A stretch of 64,000 nt of DNA from NCBI RefSeq assembly GCF_014207255.1, contig NZ_JACHCZ010000006.1, positions 288,965 through 352,964 on the forward strand, read 5' to 3'. This document shows positions 8,879 to 16,405 of the stretch, piece after piece; position 1 is the stretch's first letter; each line of letters begins with the position of its first letter. The stretch comes from Pseudomonas sp. JAI120 (GTDB lineage Bacteria; Pseudomonadota; Gammaproteobacteria; Pseudomonadales; Pseudomonadaceae). Under the pieces are notes generated by a model. That model worked only from the letters and a program-made list of their open reading frames with translations. It had not been told where the DNA came from and searched no databases. Made by a program: the position numbers and the translations under genes.

Positions 8879-10207
8879 ATGACGCGCAATAAATCCTTAA
8901 AACCACTTCTCCTTGCAGCAATCGTCGGCGGTACTGGACAGGCTCAAGCCTATGCCCTCTATGAGACGACAGATACTCACCTTAACTTCGATCTGTCCGC
9001 TATGTATGGCTTGTTCCACAGTCAAGAGAACTACAATGTAGCTGGCGTTAAGGACAGGGGAACATCTAAATGGACTGAGGGTGTGCTGAAGTATGGATTC
9101 AGCGGCGATCATAAGTTGGGCGAAAACGGTTCGGTTTATGGTGCATTCTCGCTAGCAAGTTCTGCGACATGGGGTAGTGATGGTGACGCCGCTGGATGGA
9201 CTAACGGCACCGAGCGCACAACCAAAATTGAGGATGCCAAGTTGGGGTGGCGATCCGGAAGTCTATTTCCCGTATTGGGTGAGGATGGTATCGATATTTC
9301 AACAGGGAGACAAAATATTGTCATTGGCGATGGTTTTTTGGTTGCTGGGGACGCTTTGAATTTAGGTAAAAGTATTTCAGATGGACTATACAATCGAGGC
9401 GGGGCTTACTACCTAACTCCTCGCCGCAATTTTGACGAGACATTAGTTTTACGAATAGGCGGAAAGGAAGGGTGGCGTGGAGACTTGATGAAAATCAAGT
9501 CCGACAATCGCTCTCAGGGGATGCCAGAGTTTTACGCTGCTACTCTTGAGCACGTTACAGCACCTGCAACTTTCGGTTTGACGTACCTGGATGTTACCGA
9601 TATCGACGAGGCGTATGCGAGCTCGGCACAGCTTGATCGTAAGGACATGAAAGTCTGGAGTGTCAGGGGGCAGGGCAACGCGGGTGTTGAAAACCTGTTC
9701 CTTTCCGCTGAATATGCTTGGCAGGAAAAACGTAGTAGCCGCGACGAGAATGCTTGGTATGCCGAGGCTGGTTGGAAATTTTCAGAAGTGCCTTTTCAAC
9801 CATATGTAAGCTACCGATTCAGTCGTTTCTCGGAAGGGTATGACCCTCTTTTTTATGGCAACACCCGCGGCTACGGTACATGGTTTCAGGGCGAGGTAGC
9901 ATCAAACTACGCCGGTCCGTTCAGTACCAATACGCGAATACACAATATTGGGGCTAAGATCACTCCATCGAAAAGCTTAGAGGTTGGTCTGCAGTGGTTC
10001 GACTTCCAAACTCTGGATAAGAGCCGTGGTGATCTAAACGCCCGCGAGCTTGACTTGTACCTCAACTGGACGGTTACACCTAATCTGAGTGTAATGCCCC
10101 TTGTGGGGTTATACACTCCGGATAAGAGTGCCCAGGATGGGGGGACTCAATTGGGTAGTAATGATAGTAATCTCTACAGTCAATTGATTTTCGCCTTCAC
10201 TTATTAA
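8879..10207 (+). CDS. Outer-membrane beta-barrel protein, probable substrate porin
   Basis: A 442-residue protein with a signal peptide (MTRNKSLKPLLLAAIVGG, cut after AQA). Alternating aromatic/glycine strands run throughout and it ends in LIFAFTY, the aromatic C-terminal pattern of outer-membrane barrels. It is not OprD-like in the way the porin at 18136-19389 is; strands such as LGWRSGSLFPVLGEDGIDI and SYRFSRFSEGYDPLFYGN resemble the broad alginate-export/uncharacterised porin group. Phenylacetate porins normally sit with paa genes, so it may admit an aromatic acid or amine, but this is inference. DNA is clearly A+T-richer than the core genes of the window. The ATG at 8879 precedes the signal peptide; a TTG at 8867 is the only upstream alternative. 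Confidence 0.7.
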   Translation: MTRNKSLKPLLLAAIVGGTGQAQAYALYETTDTHLNFDLSAMYGLFHSQENYNVAGVKDRGTSKWTEGVLKYGFSGDHKLGENGSVYGAFSLASSATWGSDGDAAGWTNGTERTTKIEDAKLGWRSGSLFPVLGEDGIDISTGRQNIVIGDGFLVAGDALNLGKSISDGLYNRGGAYYLTPRRNFDETLVLRIGGKEGWRGDLMKIKSDNRSQGMPEFYAATLEHVTAPATFGLTYLDVTDIDEAYASSAQLDRKDMKVWSVRGQGNAGVENLFLSAEYAWQEKRSSRDENAWYAEAGWKFSEVPFQPYVSYRFSRFSEGYDPLFYGNTRGYGTWFQGEVASNYAGPFSTNTRIHNIGAKITPSKSLEVGLQWFDFQTLDKSRGDLNARELDLYLNWTVTPNLSVMPLVGLYTPDKSAQDGGTQLGSNDSNLYSQLIFAFTY

Positions 10208-10350
10208 TTAGTACCCCGGCAGCATGACATGTTGAGTGCTCTCGGTGTCTGTAAGAATTTCTCGGCCAAATGTACTCAATATTTGTGTTGTCTGGGCTGT
10301 GGTTTATTGAATGTGTTTTAATTTTTTGTAAATAAAAAAACGAGGCGAAT

Positions 10351-10806
10351 ATGAAAATAATAAATACACTAATTGCATTGTTTGTGTTGGGCTTGACTAG
10401 TATCTCTGTTCATGCGGATACACTATCCATCGCCTTGAAAGAGCGTTTAAGTTTTATCGAGAATGCTTGGAATAAAGGTCAGGCAGATAAGCTTGTCAAA
10501 GAGATTTATTTGCCGCAAACCCAAATAGCCGGGGAGGGTAGTGATGACCTATATGAAGGGGGGCGCGTTTCAAATTTGGTGAGTGAGTTAGTAAAAGACA
10601 ACAAGATGGTGAAACTTCAGTTGATTGATGTTCAAACTCTCGCGAATGACGCTGCGCTTTCATGGGTGCAATGGCATGTAACACCTACCAACGGGTCTAC
10701 ACCTGCGTTCGATATGAAGAGTCTGTTCGTTTGGAAACGTAGCCATGGTCAGTGGCGTATTGTTGCTGATATGTACACTAGCGGCAAATTGCCGAAAAAT
10801 AACTGA
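10351..10806 (+). CDS. Secreted NTF2/SnoaL-like small protein (DUF4440 type)
   Basis: A 151-residue protein with a signal peptide (MKIINTLIALFVLGLTSISVHA, cut before DT), so it should be periplasmic. The mature part has the order of an NTF2-like cone: helix SIALKERLSFIENAWNKGQADKLV, then ALSWVQWHVTP and SLFVWKRSHGQWRIVADMYTSG strands. Such folds act as small hydrolases, isomerases or ligand-binding proteins. No catalytic assignment is possible here. It lies between the porin and the flavin amine oxidase in the same A+T-rich stretch, 32 bases before the latter, so it may act on or bind the same substrate. GAGGCG precedes the ATG. Confidence 0.65.
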   Translation: MKIINTLIALFVLGLTSISVHADTLSIALKERLSFIENAWNKGQADKLVKEIYLPQTQIAGEGSDDLYEGGRVSNLVSELVKDNKMVKLQLIDVQTLANDAALSWVQWHVTPTNGSTPAFDMKSLFVWKRSHGQWRIVADMYTSGKLPKNN

Positions 10807-10838
10807 GATACTTCAGATGTAGTTGGAGCTTTGTCCAA

Positions 10839-12263
10839 ATGGCCAACAAAAATAAGAAACAATTGCCACAAGCTTCCGGCGCTTTTAAGAAAGCAGTTGA
10901 GGGTGTGACTGTTCAAGGGTCGAGTAAAGTTAGCAGTAAACGTGCTGACGATAATTACGATGTTGTGATAATTGGCGCAGGTTTTGCTGGTGCTATAGCC
11001 GCCCGTGAATTGTCCAAAGCCGGTATGAGAACCTTAATTCTCGAAGCGCGAGAACGACCCGGCGGTCGTACTTTCAATGCTGACTTCAATGGTGCACGCC
11101 TCGAAATGGGCGGGACTTGGATTCATTGGGGGCAACCGCATATCTGGGCAGAAATGCGACGTTATGGTTTAGATGTCAAAGAGTCGATTGGGGCGACGCC
11201 AGAAAAAACCAACTGGGTTGTTAATGATAAGCTCATTGAAGGAACCTCTGAGAGAAACTTCGAAATTTTAGGCAACGCATATAAAAAATTTGTCGATGTA
11301 GACGGTCAAATGGGACGTACAATTTTCCCTCAGCCGTTTAGTCCACTGCTGAACAATAACTATAAAAAATTTGATTCGCTCTCCCTGACAGAGAGAATGA
11401 AGGAGATTGATCTTAGCGATGAAGAGCGAGATGTACTGAGCTCGCTTACCGCCATGTGTTGCCATGGTGATCCTGATAAGGCGGGATTCCTTGACATGCT
11501 CAAATGGAACGCTAATGCCTATTACGATGTAGGTGTTATGTGGGACATGTGCGCCCGCTACAAGATCAAGACTGGTACCGAGTCGCTCATTCAAGCTATC
11601 TTGGAAGACGGTAGCGCTGATCTTAAATTGTCCACGCCTGTTTCGGAGGTGCGTCAAGATATCAATGGGGTTCAAGTCACTACTGCTTTGGGTTCAACAT
11701 ATAAGGCCAATACCGTCGTCGTTACCTTGCCATTAAATATTATCAAGGACGTCAGCTTCTTTCCTGCCTTGGCACCACCAAAATTGGCATCTTCAACACT
11801 TGGGCACACGGGTAAAGGGACTAAATTTTTTGTGCTAATTAAGCAAAAAGTCGGTCGCTGGTCTGCCTCTGCGCCCTATCCACGTCGTATTGTTGCGGCT
11901 TGGAGTGACTATGAAAATGAACAAGGTACAACCATCGTATGCTTCGGGCCGCAAGGTCTGGTGGATATCACGGATCGTAATGATGTTCAATCTGCGCTCA
12001 GGGAGATATTGCCTGGGGCGGAAGTACTGGATGTTACCGGGCACGATTGGGCAACTGACCCATACGCTAAAGGGACATGGTGCTGGTATAATTCAAATCA
12101 GTTCACTGACTCTCTGGCTGCATTACAAGGTGCCGAAGGTCGCTTGCATTTTGCTTCAGCTGATAGTGCGAATGGTTGGCGCGGATTCATCGACGGCGCA
12201 ATCGAGTCTGGGTTGCGTGCAAGTCAAGAAATCAAGGCGAAATATGTTGTAGAGAATAGTTAA
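10839..12263 (+). CDS. Flavin-containing amine oxidase, NicA2 / pseudooxynicotine-oxidase-like
   Basis: A 474-residue FAD enzyme of the monoamine-oxidase fold. The Rossmann motif GAGFAG is at 46-51, Glu69 follows, and RPGGRT is at 73-78. GTWIHWGQPHIWAEMRRYGL and the C-terminal ANGWRGFIDGAIESGLRA closely follow the pattern of bacterial nicotine oxidase NicA2 and pseudooxynicotine oxidases. These oxidise amines to iminium ions, and NicA2 passes electrons to a cytochrome c. Unlike NicA2 there is no Tat twin-arginine or hydrophobic leader; the first 38 residues are lysine-rich and polar. Substrate is unknown; phenylethylamine-like amines feeding the adjacent paa genes are one guess. GGAG lies 10 bases before the ATG. 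A terminator follows at 12318. Confidence 0.8.
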   Translation: MANKNKKQLPQASGAFKKAVEGVTVQGSSKVSSKRADDNYDVVIIGAGFAGAIAARELSKAGMRTLILEARERPGGRTFNADFNGARLEMGGTWIHWGQPHIWAEMRRYGLDVKESIGATPEKTNWVVNDKLIEGTSERNFEILGNAYKKFVDVDGQMGRTIFPQPFSPLLNNNYKKFDSLSLTERMKEIDLSDEERDVLSSLTAMCCHGDPDKAGFLDMLKWNANAYYDVGVMWDMCARYKIKTGTESLIQAILEDGSADLKLSTPVSEVRQDINGVQVTTALGSTYKANTVVVTLPLNIIKDVSFFPALAPPKLASSTLGHTGKGTKFFVLIKQKVGRWSASAPYPRRIVAAWSDYENEQGTTIVCFGPQGLVDITDRNDVQSALREILPGAEVLDVTGHDWATDPYAKGTWCWYNSNQFTDSLAALQGAEGRLHFASADSANGWRGFIDGAIESGLRASQEIKAKYVVENS

Positions 12264-12317
12264 TATACAACACGCCCTATTACTCCCGATCCTTGATGAA
12301 TATTTTATTGCTCCTTT

Positions 12318-12345
12318 GCCCGGATTTCATTATTCGGGCTTTTTT
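12318..12345 (+). terminator. Rho-independent terminator after the amine oxidase
   Basis: GCCCGGA and TTCGGGC pair (one G-T wobble) around a 7-base loop and are followed by T6. It lies 55 bases after the amine-oxidase stop and ends the A+T-rich trio. Confidence 0.85.
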
Positions 12346-13014
12346 ATGGTGTTGTATTTCATAGGCCGTTATAAATATACATAGACGCAATGGCAGAGAG
12401 AAAGCAGCCTGTAGCGGCATGGATTTCTGCATGACAACTCGAACCCATCTGTGAACGAAGCTCGCGCAGAGTCTGTGAATTAGCGCAACGCCGTCAATTG
12501 AAGAAGCGGGCTACGCGTTCATCATGGGCGACCTGCCTTTAGTGGTTTGGAGTACGAGTGGAGCTGTGACTGGATAAAAAACCATTTAGCATCCCAGTCA
12601 GGTATTGACCCAACTTAGATACGTTCATTCCTTTTCGAGGGCGTTTTTATTAGGGGATTGTTCTACGGTGCATAATGTCACGCTTGGATCGAAGACGTAC
12701 CAAGTAACATTGTCGATGGCAGGGGGTGGCGTTGTCGCTAGGCGAACGTTATCCAGTTTGGAACCCCCTAGCTAGTAATAGCTTACTGAATCGCCGGAAT
12801 GCTTGGCCGTGGCACGTCGGAAAGCAGGTTGCCGATCCGGTTTCTCCTGCAGGCTTGGCCGTCCCGGCCCATTCGAACTCCATTGGTTCAAAAATCAAGG
12901 CGAGCTTTTCAATCTGAGACATTTGCATCATGAGCGTTTGAACCCGGCGATTTGGAGTTCGCTAAATCGCTTCAAGCTTCATGTAGGTACTCAGGCGTTC
13001 AGTGATCTGCCAAA
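12346..13014. other. 669-base degenerate region without a recognisable intact gene
   Basis: No frame here looks like a complete gene. The longest minus-strand reading (about 13010 to 12749) runs through an in-frame TAG near 12965 and then reads MMQMSQIEKLALIFEPMEFEW. This could be the decayed end of a gene interrupted by the IS66 end at 13015. Nothing else was recognised. The stretch forms the junction between the A+T-rich catabolic genes and the G+C-rich core to the right. Confidence 0.4.
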
Positions 13015-13251
13015 GTAAGCGTCCGGCCAATAAATCTTCCTTGCCCTCTCGCTTAGGGCGATAGTGGACATTTTTAAGCAGACGCGATCACACTTATCGC
13101 CAGGATTTCAATGCGCCAACTAAGCTCTTATCCCGAACCGTTCAAGGCCCAGGTCGTTCAGGAATGCCTGCAACCTGGCGCAATCGTGTCCAGTGTCGCC
13201 ATGAGCCATGGCATTAACGCCGCCTTCATACGTAAATGGATGCCGCTCTGA
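13015..13251 (+). mobile_element. IS66-family left-end remnant
   Basis: The stretch begins with GTAAGCGTCCGG at 13015, which fits the GTAAGCG start typical of IS66-family terminal repeats. About 100 bases later comes the beginning of the small IS66 orfA (tnpA) gene. The similarity stops at about 13248, and no right end, tnpB or tnpC is seen within the window. It is therefore a decayed fragment, unable to move on its own. Confidence 0.65.
13111..13251 (+). pseudogene. Truncated IS66 OrfA (TnpA)
   Basis: A 46-codon reading frame from ATG 13111 contains SYPEPFKAQVVQECLQPGA and SSVAMSHGINAAFIRKW, the helix-turn-helix start of IS66-family OrfA proteins, which are normally above 100 residues. It ends in TGA at 13249-13251, right where similarity to the family is lost, so the gene is broken by deletion. 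The position 96 bases inside the terminal repeat fits the element's usual layout. Confidence 0.75.
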
Positions 13252-13326
13252 ACAAATCGGTGCGCAGAGCACGCCTTGCGAAAAATCCTTTTTGCGGCCG
13301 TATCGCGGAATCGAAACCTGTTTGCG

Positions 13327-15465
13327 TCATACGCGGAACTGATCCATCAGCTTCATTTGTTGATTGGCTCGTGCATTGAGCTGACTACTGACCTGCGCCG
13401 ACTCAGCCGCTTGTTCAGTCAGCGCTTCGGTCACGCCGCGGATGGTTGAGACATTGCGATTGACCTCTTCGGCCACAGAGCTTTGTTCCTCCGCCGCACT
13501 TGCAATCTGCAGGTTCATATCGCTGATCACTGTCACCGCATCGCTGATTTTGCCTAATGCCTGCACTGCTTGTTGGATCTGCTCGGCGTTCTCCTGGGCC
13601 AGCGTCTGGCTTGAATGCATGGTTGCCACCACGCCACGCGTGCCAGTCTGGATACGCTCGATGACCAGTCGGATTTGTTCGACGGAGTCCTGGGTTCTTT
13701 TGGCAAGATTGCGCACTTCATCGGCGACTACCGCAAAACCACGACCGCTTTCCCCGGCCCTTGCCGCCTCAATCGCAGCGTTGAGGGCCAACAGGTTGGT
13801 TTGTTCGGCAATGCTGCGGATGACTTCGAGTACCGAGCCGATTTGCTCGCTGTTGACCGCCAAAGCTTCGACTTCCGCGACGGCCTTGCTGACCTCGCTA
13901 GCCAAGGCGTTGATGTCGCGAGTGCTTCTTTCGATGATGGTAATGCCTTCTCTTGACGCTTCGTCGGCACCTCGCGCAGCCTTGGCGGCGCTCGAAGCGC
14001 TGTGTGCGACTTCATGTGCCGTCGCGCTCATTTCGTTAGAGGCTGTTGCCAGCTGATCGATTTCGCGAAATTGCACCTGCATCCCTTCACTGGTCTGCCT
14101 CGAGATTTCCGAGGACTGGTCGGCAGTGCCGCGAGCGTCAGTAATGCTCTGCTTGATCTGTGCGATGGTAGGTTGCAGTTTGTCGAGGAAACGGTTGAAC
14201 CAGTTCGCCAACTCGCCCAGTTCGTCTTTCTTGCTGTAGTTCAGTCGCTGTGTCAGGTCGCCGTCGCCGCTGGCAATTGCCTTGAGCATCTGAGCGACCC
14301 TGTTGATGGGGCGCGTTACGCCAGAGGCGGTGAACCAGATGAGCAGCAGGCCCAGCAGTCCAGCGCCTGTTGCGACCAGCAGCGACTTCAGGGTGTCGCG
14401 GGTTTGCGCCTGGTCAAGCAATGTTTGAAGTTCCAATGAGTCGGCCAGCAGTACGTCCCTGGGCAGGTCAATCACCACCCCCCACGCCGCGGCGCCAGGG
14501 ATGGGCGCAACTGGGTAGACCGCGCGGATCAATTCGTCCTGACTCAGCACCACCGGCTTTTTGAGTTGCAATGCACTGAGCACTGCCTTGCTTTCATCTC
14601 CCAAAGGGACGCTGATGTGTTTGCCGATCTGACCGGCATCCTTGCTGTAGGCGGCGAGGACACCGCTGTCCGAAACAATCAGCATACGGCCCGAGCCGTT
14701 GAACAGCGTCTGCTGGGCATCACTGGCTGCCGCTTGCAAAGCCCCGAGTGCGAGGTCCACGCCAATGACGCCGATGACCTTGCCATCGGCAATCAAGGGC
14801 ATGGAGAGGGTGGTCATCAGTTGTGCCATTCCCGCCTGGGTATCGATAAAGGGTGCCATCAGGCAGGTGTGTCGAGTGTCTCGCGGACAGGTGTACCAAC
14901 TGTTATAGGGGACGCCGCTGATACTCAGCTCGGTCTTTTGCAAATCGTCTTCGGGAATCACGATATTGACCGACTGACCGGCGCCCCGATTCCAGCCGCT
15001 GGTAAAACGCCCTTTTTCATTGGAGGCACGCGCGGCGTCGTTGATGAACTCACTGTCTTTACCTTCCAGCGCATTGGGCTCGTAAAGCACCCAAAGCCCC
15101 AATATCTGCGGATTGTGATCAAAGGTGGTCTTGAGGCTCTGGGTCAGCTCTTCACGCAGCGTGGCGGCAGCCAAGCCTTGCCGGGCTGCTATAGTGCGCA
15201 AGTTGGAGGCTTGGTCGGAAAGAACGGTGAGCATCAGCAGACTATCGCCGAAGGCCCTTTGCAGCTTACTCGCCTGCTCTGCGGCCTTGGCCTGCAGCAG
15301 GTCGTCCCCGCTTTCCGTCAGCATCTTGCTGCTCGACGTACTGATCAACAGGTTGTTCTGACTGCTTTGGTAGAGATTCAGGCTGACGATCAGGCCAATC
15401 ACGCCCAAGAGGCACAATCCGGAGAGAAGGGTGATCTTTAAGCGGATGGAGAGAGTGTCGAGCAT
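13327..15465 (-). CDS. Methyl-accepting chemotaxis protein with dCache sensor
   Basis: A 712-residue chemoreceptor. A first membrane helix lies at about residues 9-32, and a long periplasmic dCache-type sensor at about 33-360 (LWVLYEPNALEGKDSEF, VPYNSWYTCPRD, GVIGVDLALGALQ). A second helix sits near 365-385, followed by HAMP and a signalling coiled coil with the invariant hairpin around EQTNLLALNAAIEAARAGE. It senses a ligand outside and controls CheA activity. The ligand cannot be read from sequence; I did not see a clear amino-acid dCache signature. ATG 15465 (MLDTLSIRLKI) is chosen over 15504, because the membrane helix follows directly and the extra 13 residues are polar. Confidence 0.92.
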   Translation of the reverse strand: MLDTLSIRLKITLLSGLCLLGVIGLIVSLNLYQSSQNNLLISTSSSKMLTESGDDLLQAKAAEQASKLQRAFGDSLLMLTVLSDQASNLRTIAARQGLAAATLREELTQSLKTTFDHNPQILGLWVLYEPNALEGKDSEFINDAARASNEKGRFTSGWNRGAGQSVNIVIPEDDLQKTELSISGVPYNSWYTCPRDTRHTCLMAPFIDTQAGMAQLMTTLSMPLIADGKVIGVIGVDLALGALQAAASDAQQTLFNGSGRMLIVSDSGVLAAYSKDAGQIGKHISVPLGDESKAVLSALQLKKPVVLSQDELIRAVYPVAPIPGAAAWGVVIDLPRDVLLADSLELQTLLDQAQTRDTLKSLLVATGAGLLGLLLIWFTASGVTRPINRVAQMLKAIASGDGDLTQRLNYSKKDELGELANWFNRFLDKLQPTIAQIKQSITDARGTADQSSEISRQTSEGMQVQFREIDQLATASNEMSATAHEVAHSASSAAKAARGADEASREGITIIERSTRDINALASEVSKAVAEVEALAVNSEQIGSVLEVIRSIAEQTNLLALNAAIEAARAGESGRGFAVVADEVRNLAKRTQDSVEQIRLVIERIQTGTRGVVATMHSSQTLAQENAEQIQQAVQALGKISDAVTVISDMNLQIASAAEEQSSVAEEVNRNVSTIRGVTEALTEQAAESAQVSSQLNARANQQMKLMDQFRV

Positions 15466-16405
15466 TGGGTTATCTCGCTTGGGAGCAATGTGGGGGTTGA
15501 CCATCAGCTGGCCTGATCCACTGACTTCTTATTGTGTATGTACCTTCATCGGCAGAGATGCAATTTTAATAAGCCAGATATGTAACGAGTTTTTGTATGC
15601 GTACCAACATCGACTGCCCGGTCAATTAACCTCGATCAGGCAGCAGTGCTGCGCTTCATGATCGCTCTTTCCGCCAGAATGTCTCTTTGGCATTATCTGG
15701 TGCTTCGTGTTCCAAACCCATACACAAATAAAAAGGTTTATCATTCTCATCGTGACGCGCCGACTGAAATGTTTCTTTATGCATTTAAGCGTCTAAGCCT
15801 CACCACCTCACTGAGTCAGATAGAGCCAAGCGCCATGAGAAGGATCGTTCTATTTATGTTATGCCAGCGAATACACCTTGTAGCGATTGGCAGGCATCCA
15901 CTGATGCGGTAGGTGAATTGTCCGGACGCTTACCTGCCAGATAACCTTACGGTCTTATCGGCATCATGGTCACTGGGGTGAACGAAGCGACGTTCTGTCT
16001 GAACTTGAGCCTCTCACGGATACCTGTCATGTAGCCTGATAGAGCTGTTTACAGCAATTACTATTGAGTACATAATTGAGGCCATAGATGAAACGCAACG
16101 TCATGAATGTAGTAAGATTTCAAAGACTTGGAAGGTGAGTTATGATCCCGTCCGCTGCGCCATATTTGCTTCCGCCAAGGCCCATTGAGCGCCTGGAAGC
16201 CACGGAAATAGCGGCCTTGTGCCGCTATTTTTCGTTTCTGGATTCCACTGGAATCCACCTCCAGCCACTTGAAAATTGACCCAAGGCGGATTGCTGATTG
16301 TTGTCCCAGCAATTGTGGATAAGCACAGCAGCAGTGTCTTGGTGAAGGCTCATCTGGCCCCACCGCATGCAGGCGTTGCAATCTGAACGCAAGCCGGCGT
16401 CTCGG
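15466..16405. other. 0.9-kb region between two chemoreceptor genes, no recognisable gene
   Basis: Several short frames exist but none has family features or a good ribosome site. Two things stand out: an isolated perfect terminator hairpin at 16206-16232, and a Fur-box-like TTTATCATTCTCAT at about 15737-15750 with no obvious gene to control. The region probably holds decayed sequence and the promoter of the chemoreceptor at 13327-15465. Confidence 0.4.
16206..16232 (+). terminator. Orphan rho-independent terminator
   Basis: AAATAGCGG and CCGCTATTT form a perfect 9-bp stem around a 7-base loop, followed by TT and C. In the plus orientation there is no clear gene upstream, so it may end a small RNA, a lost gene or an unannotated short transcript. 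Confidence 0.65.

Noticed and set aside
14566..15441. Long open frame opposite the dCache chemoreceptor gene (291 residues, plus strand)
   Set aside because: It lies wholly antisense to a clear chemoreceptor; no family features, arises from high G+C codon bias.
15737..15750. Fur-box-like TTTATCATTCTCAT as a real regulatory site
   Set aside because: No iron-related or other credible gene starts near it; kept only as a remark on the intergenic region.
12603..16284. Shared TTGACCCAA near 12608 and 16276, considered as ends of an IS21-like element enclosing a chemoreceptor gene
   Set aside because: Only nine bases match and no transposase gene or longer repeat is seen.
16313..16321. Single TGTGGATAA as a DnaA box of an origin
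   Set aside because: One isolated box without partner boxes, an A+T-rich unwinding region or a replication gene.
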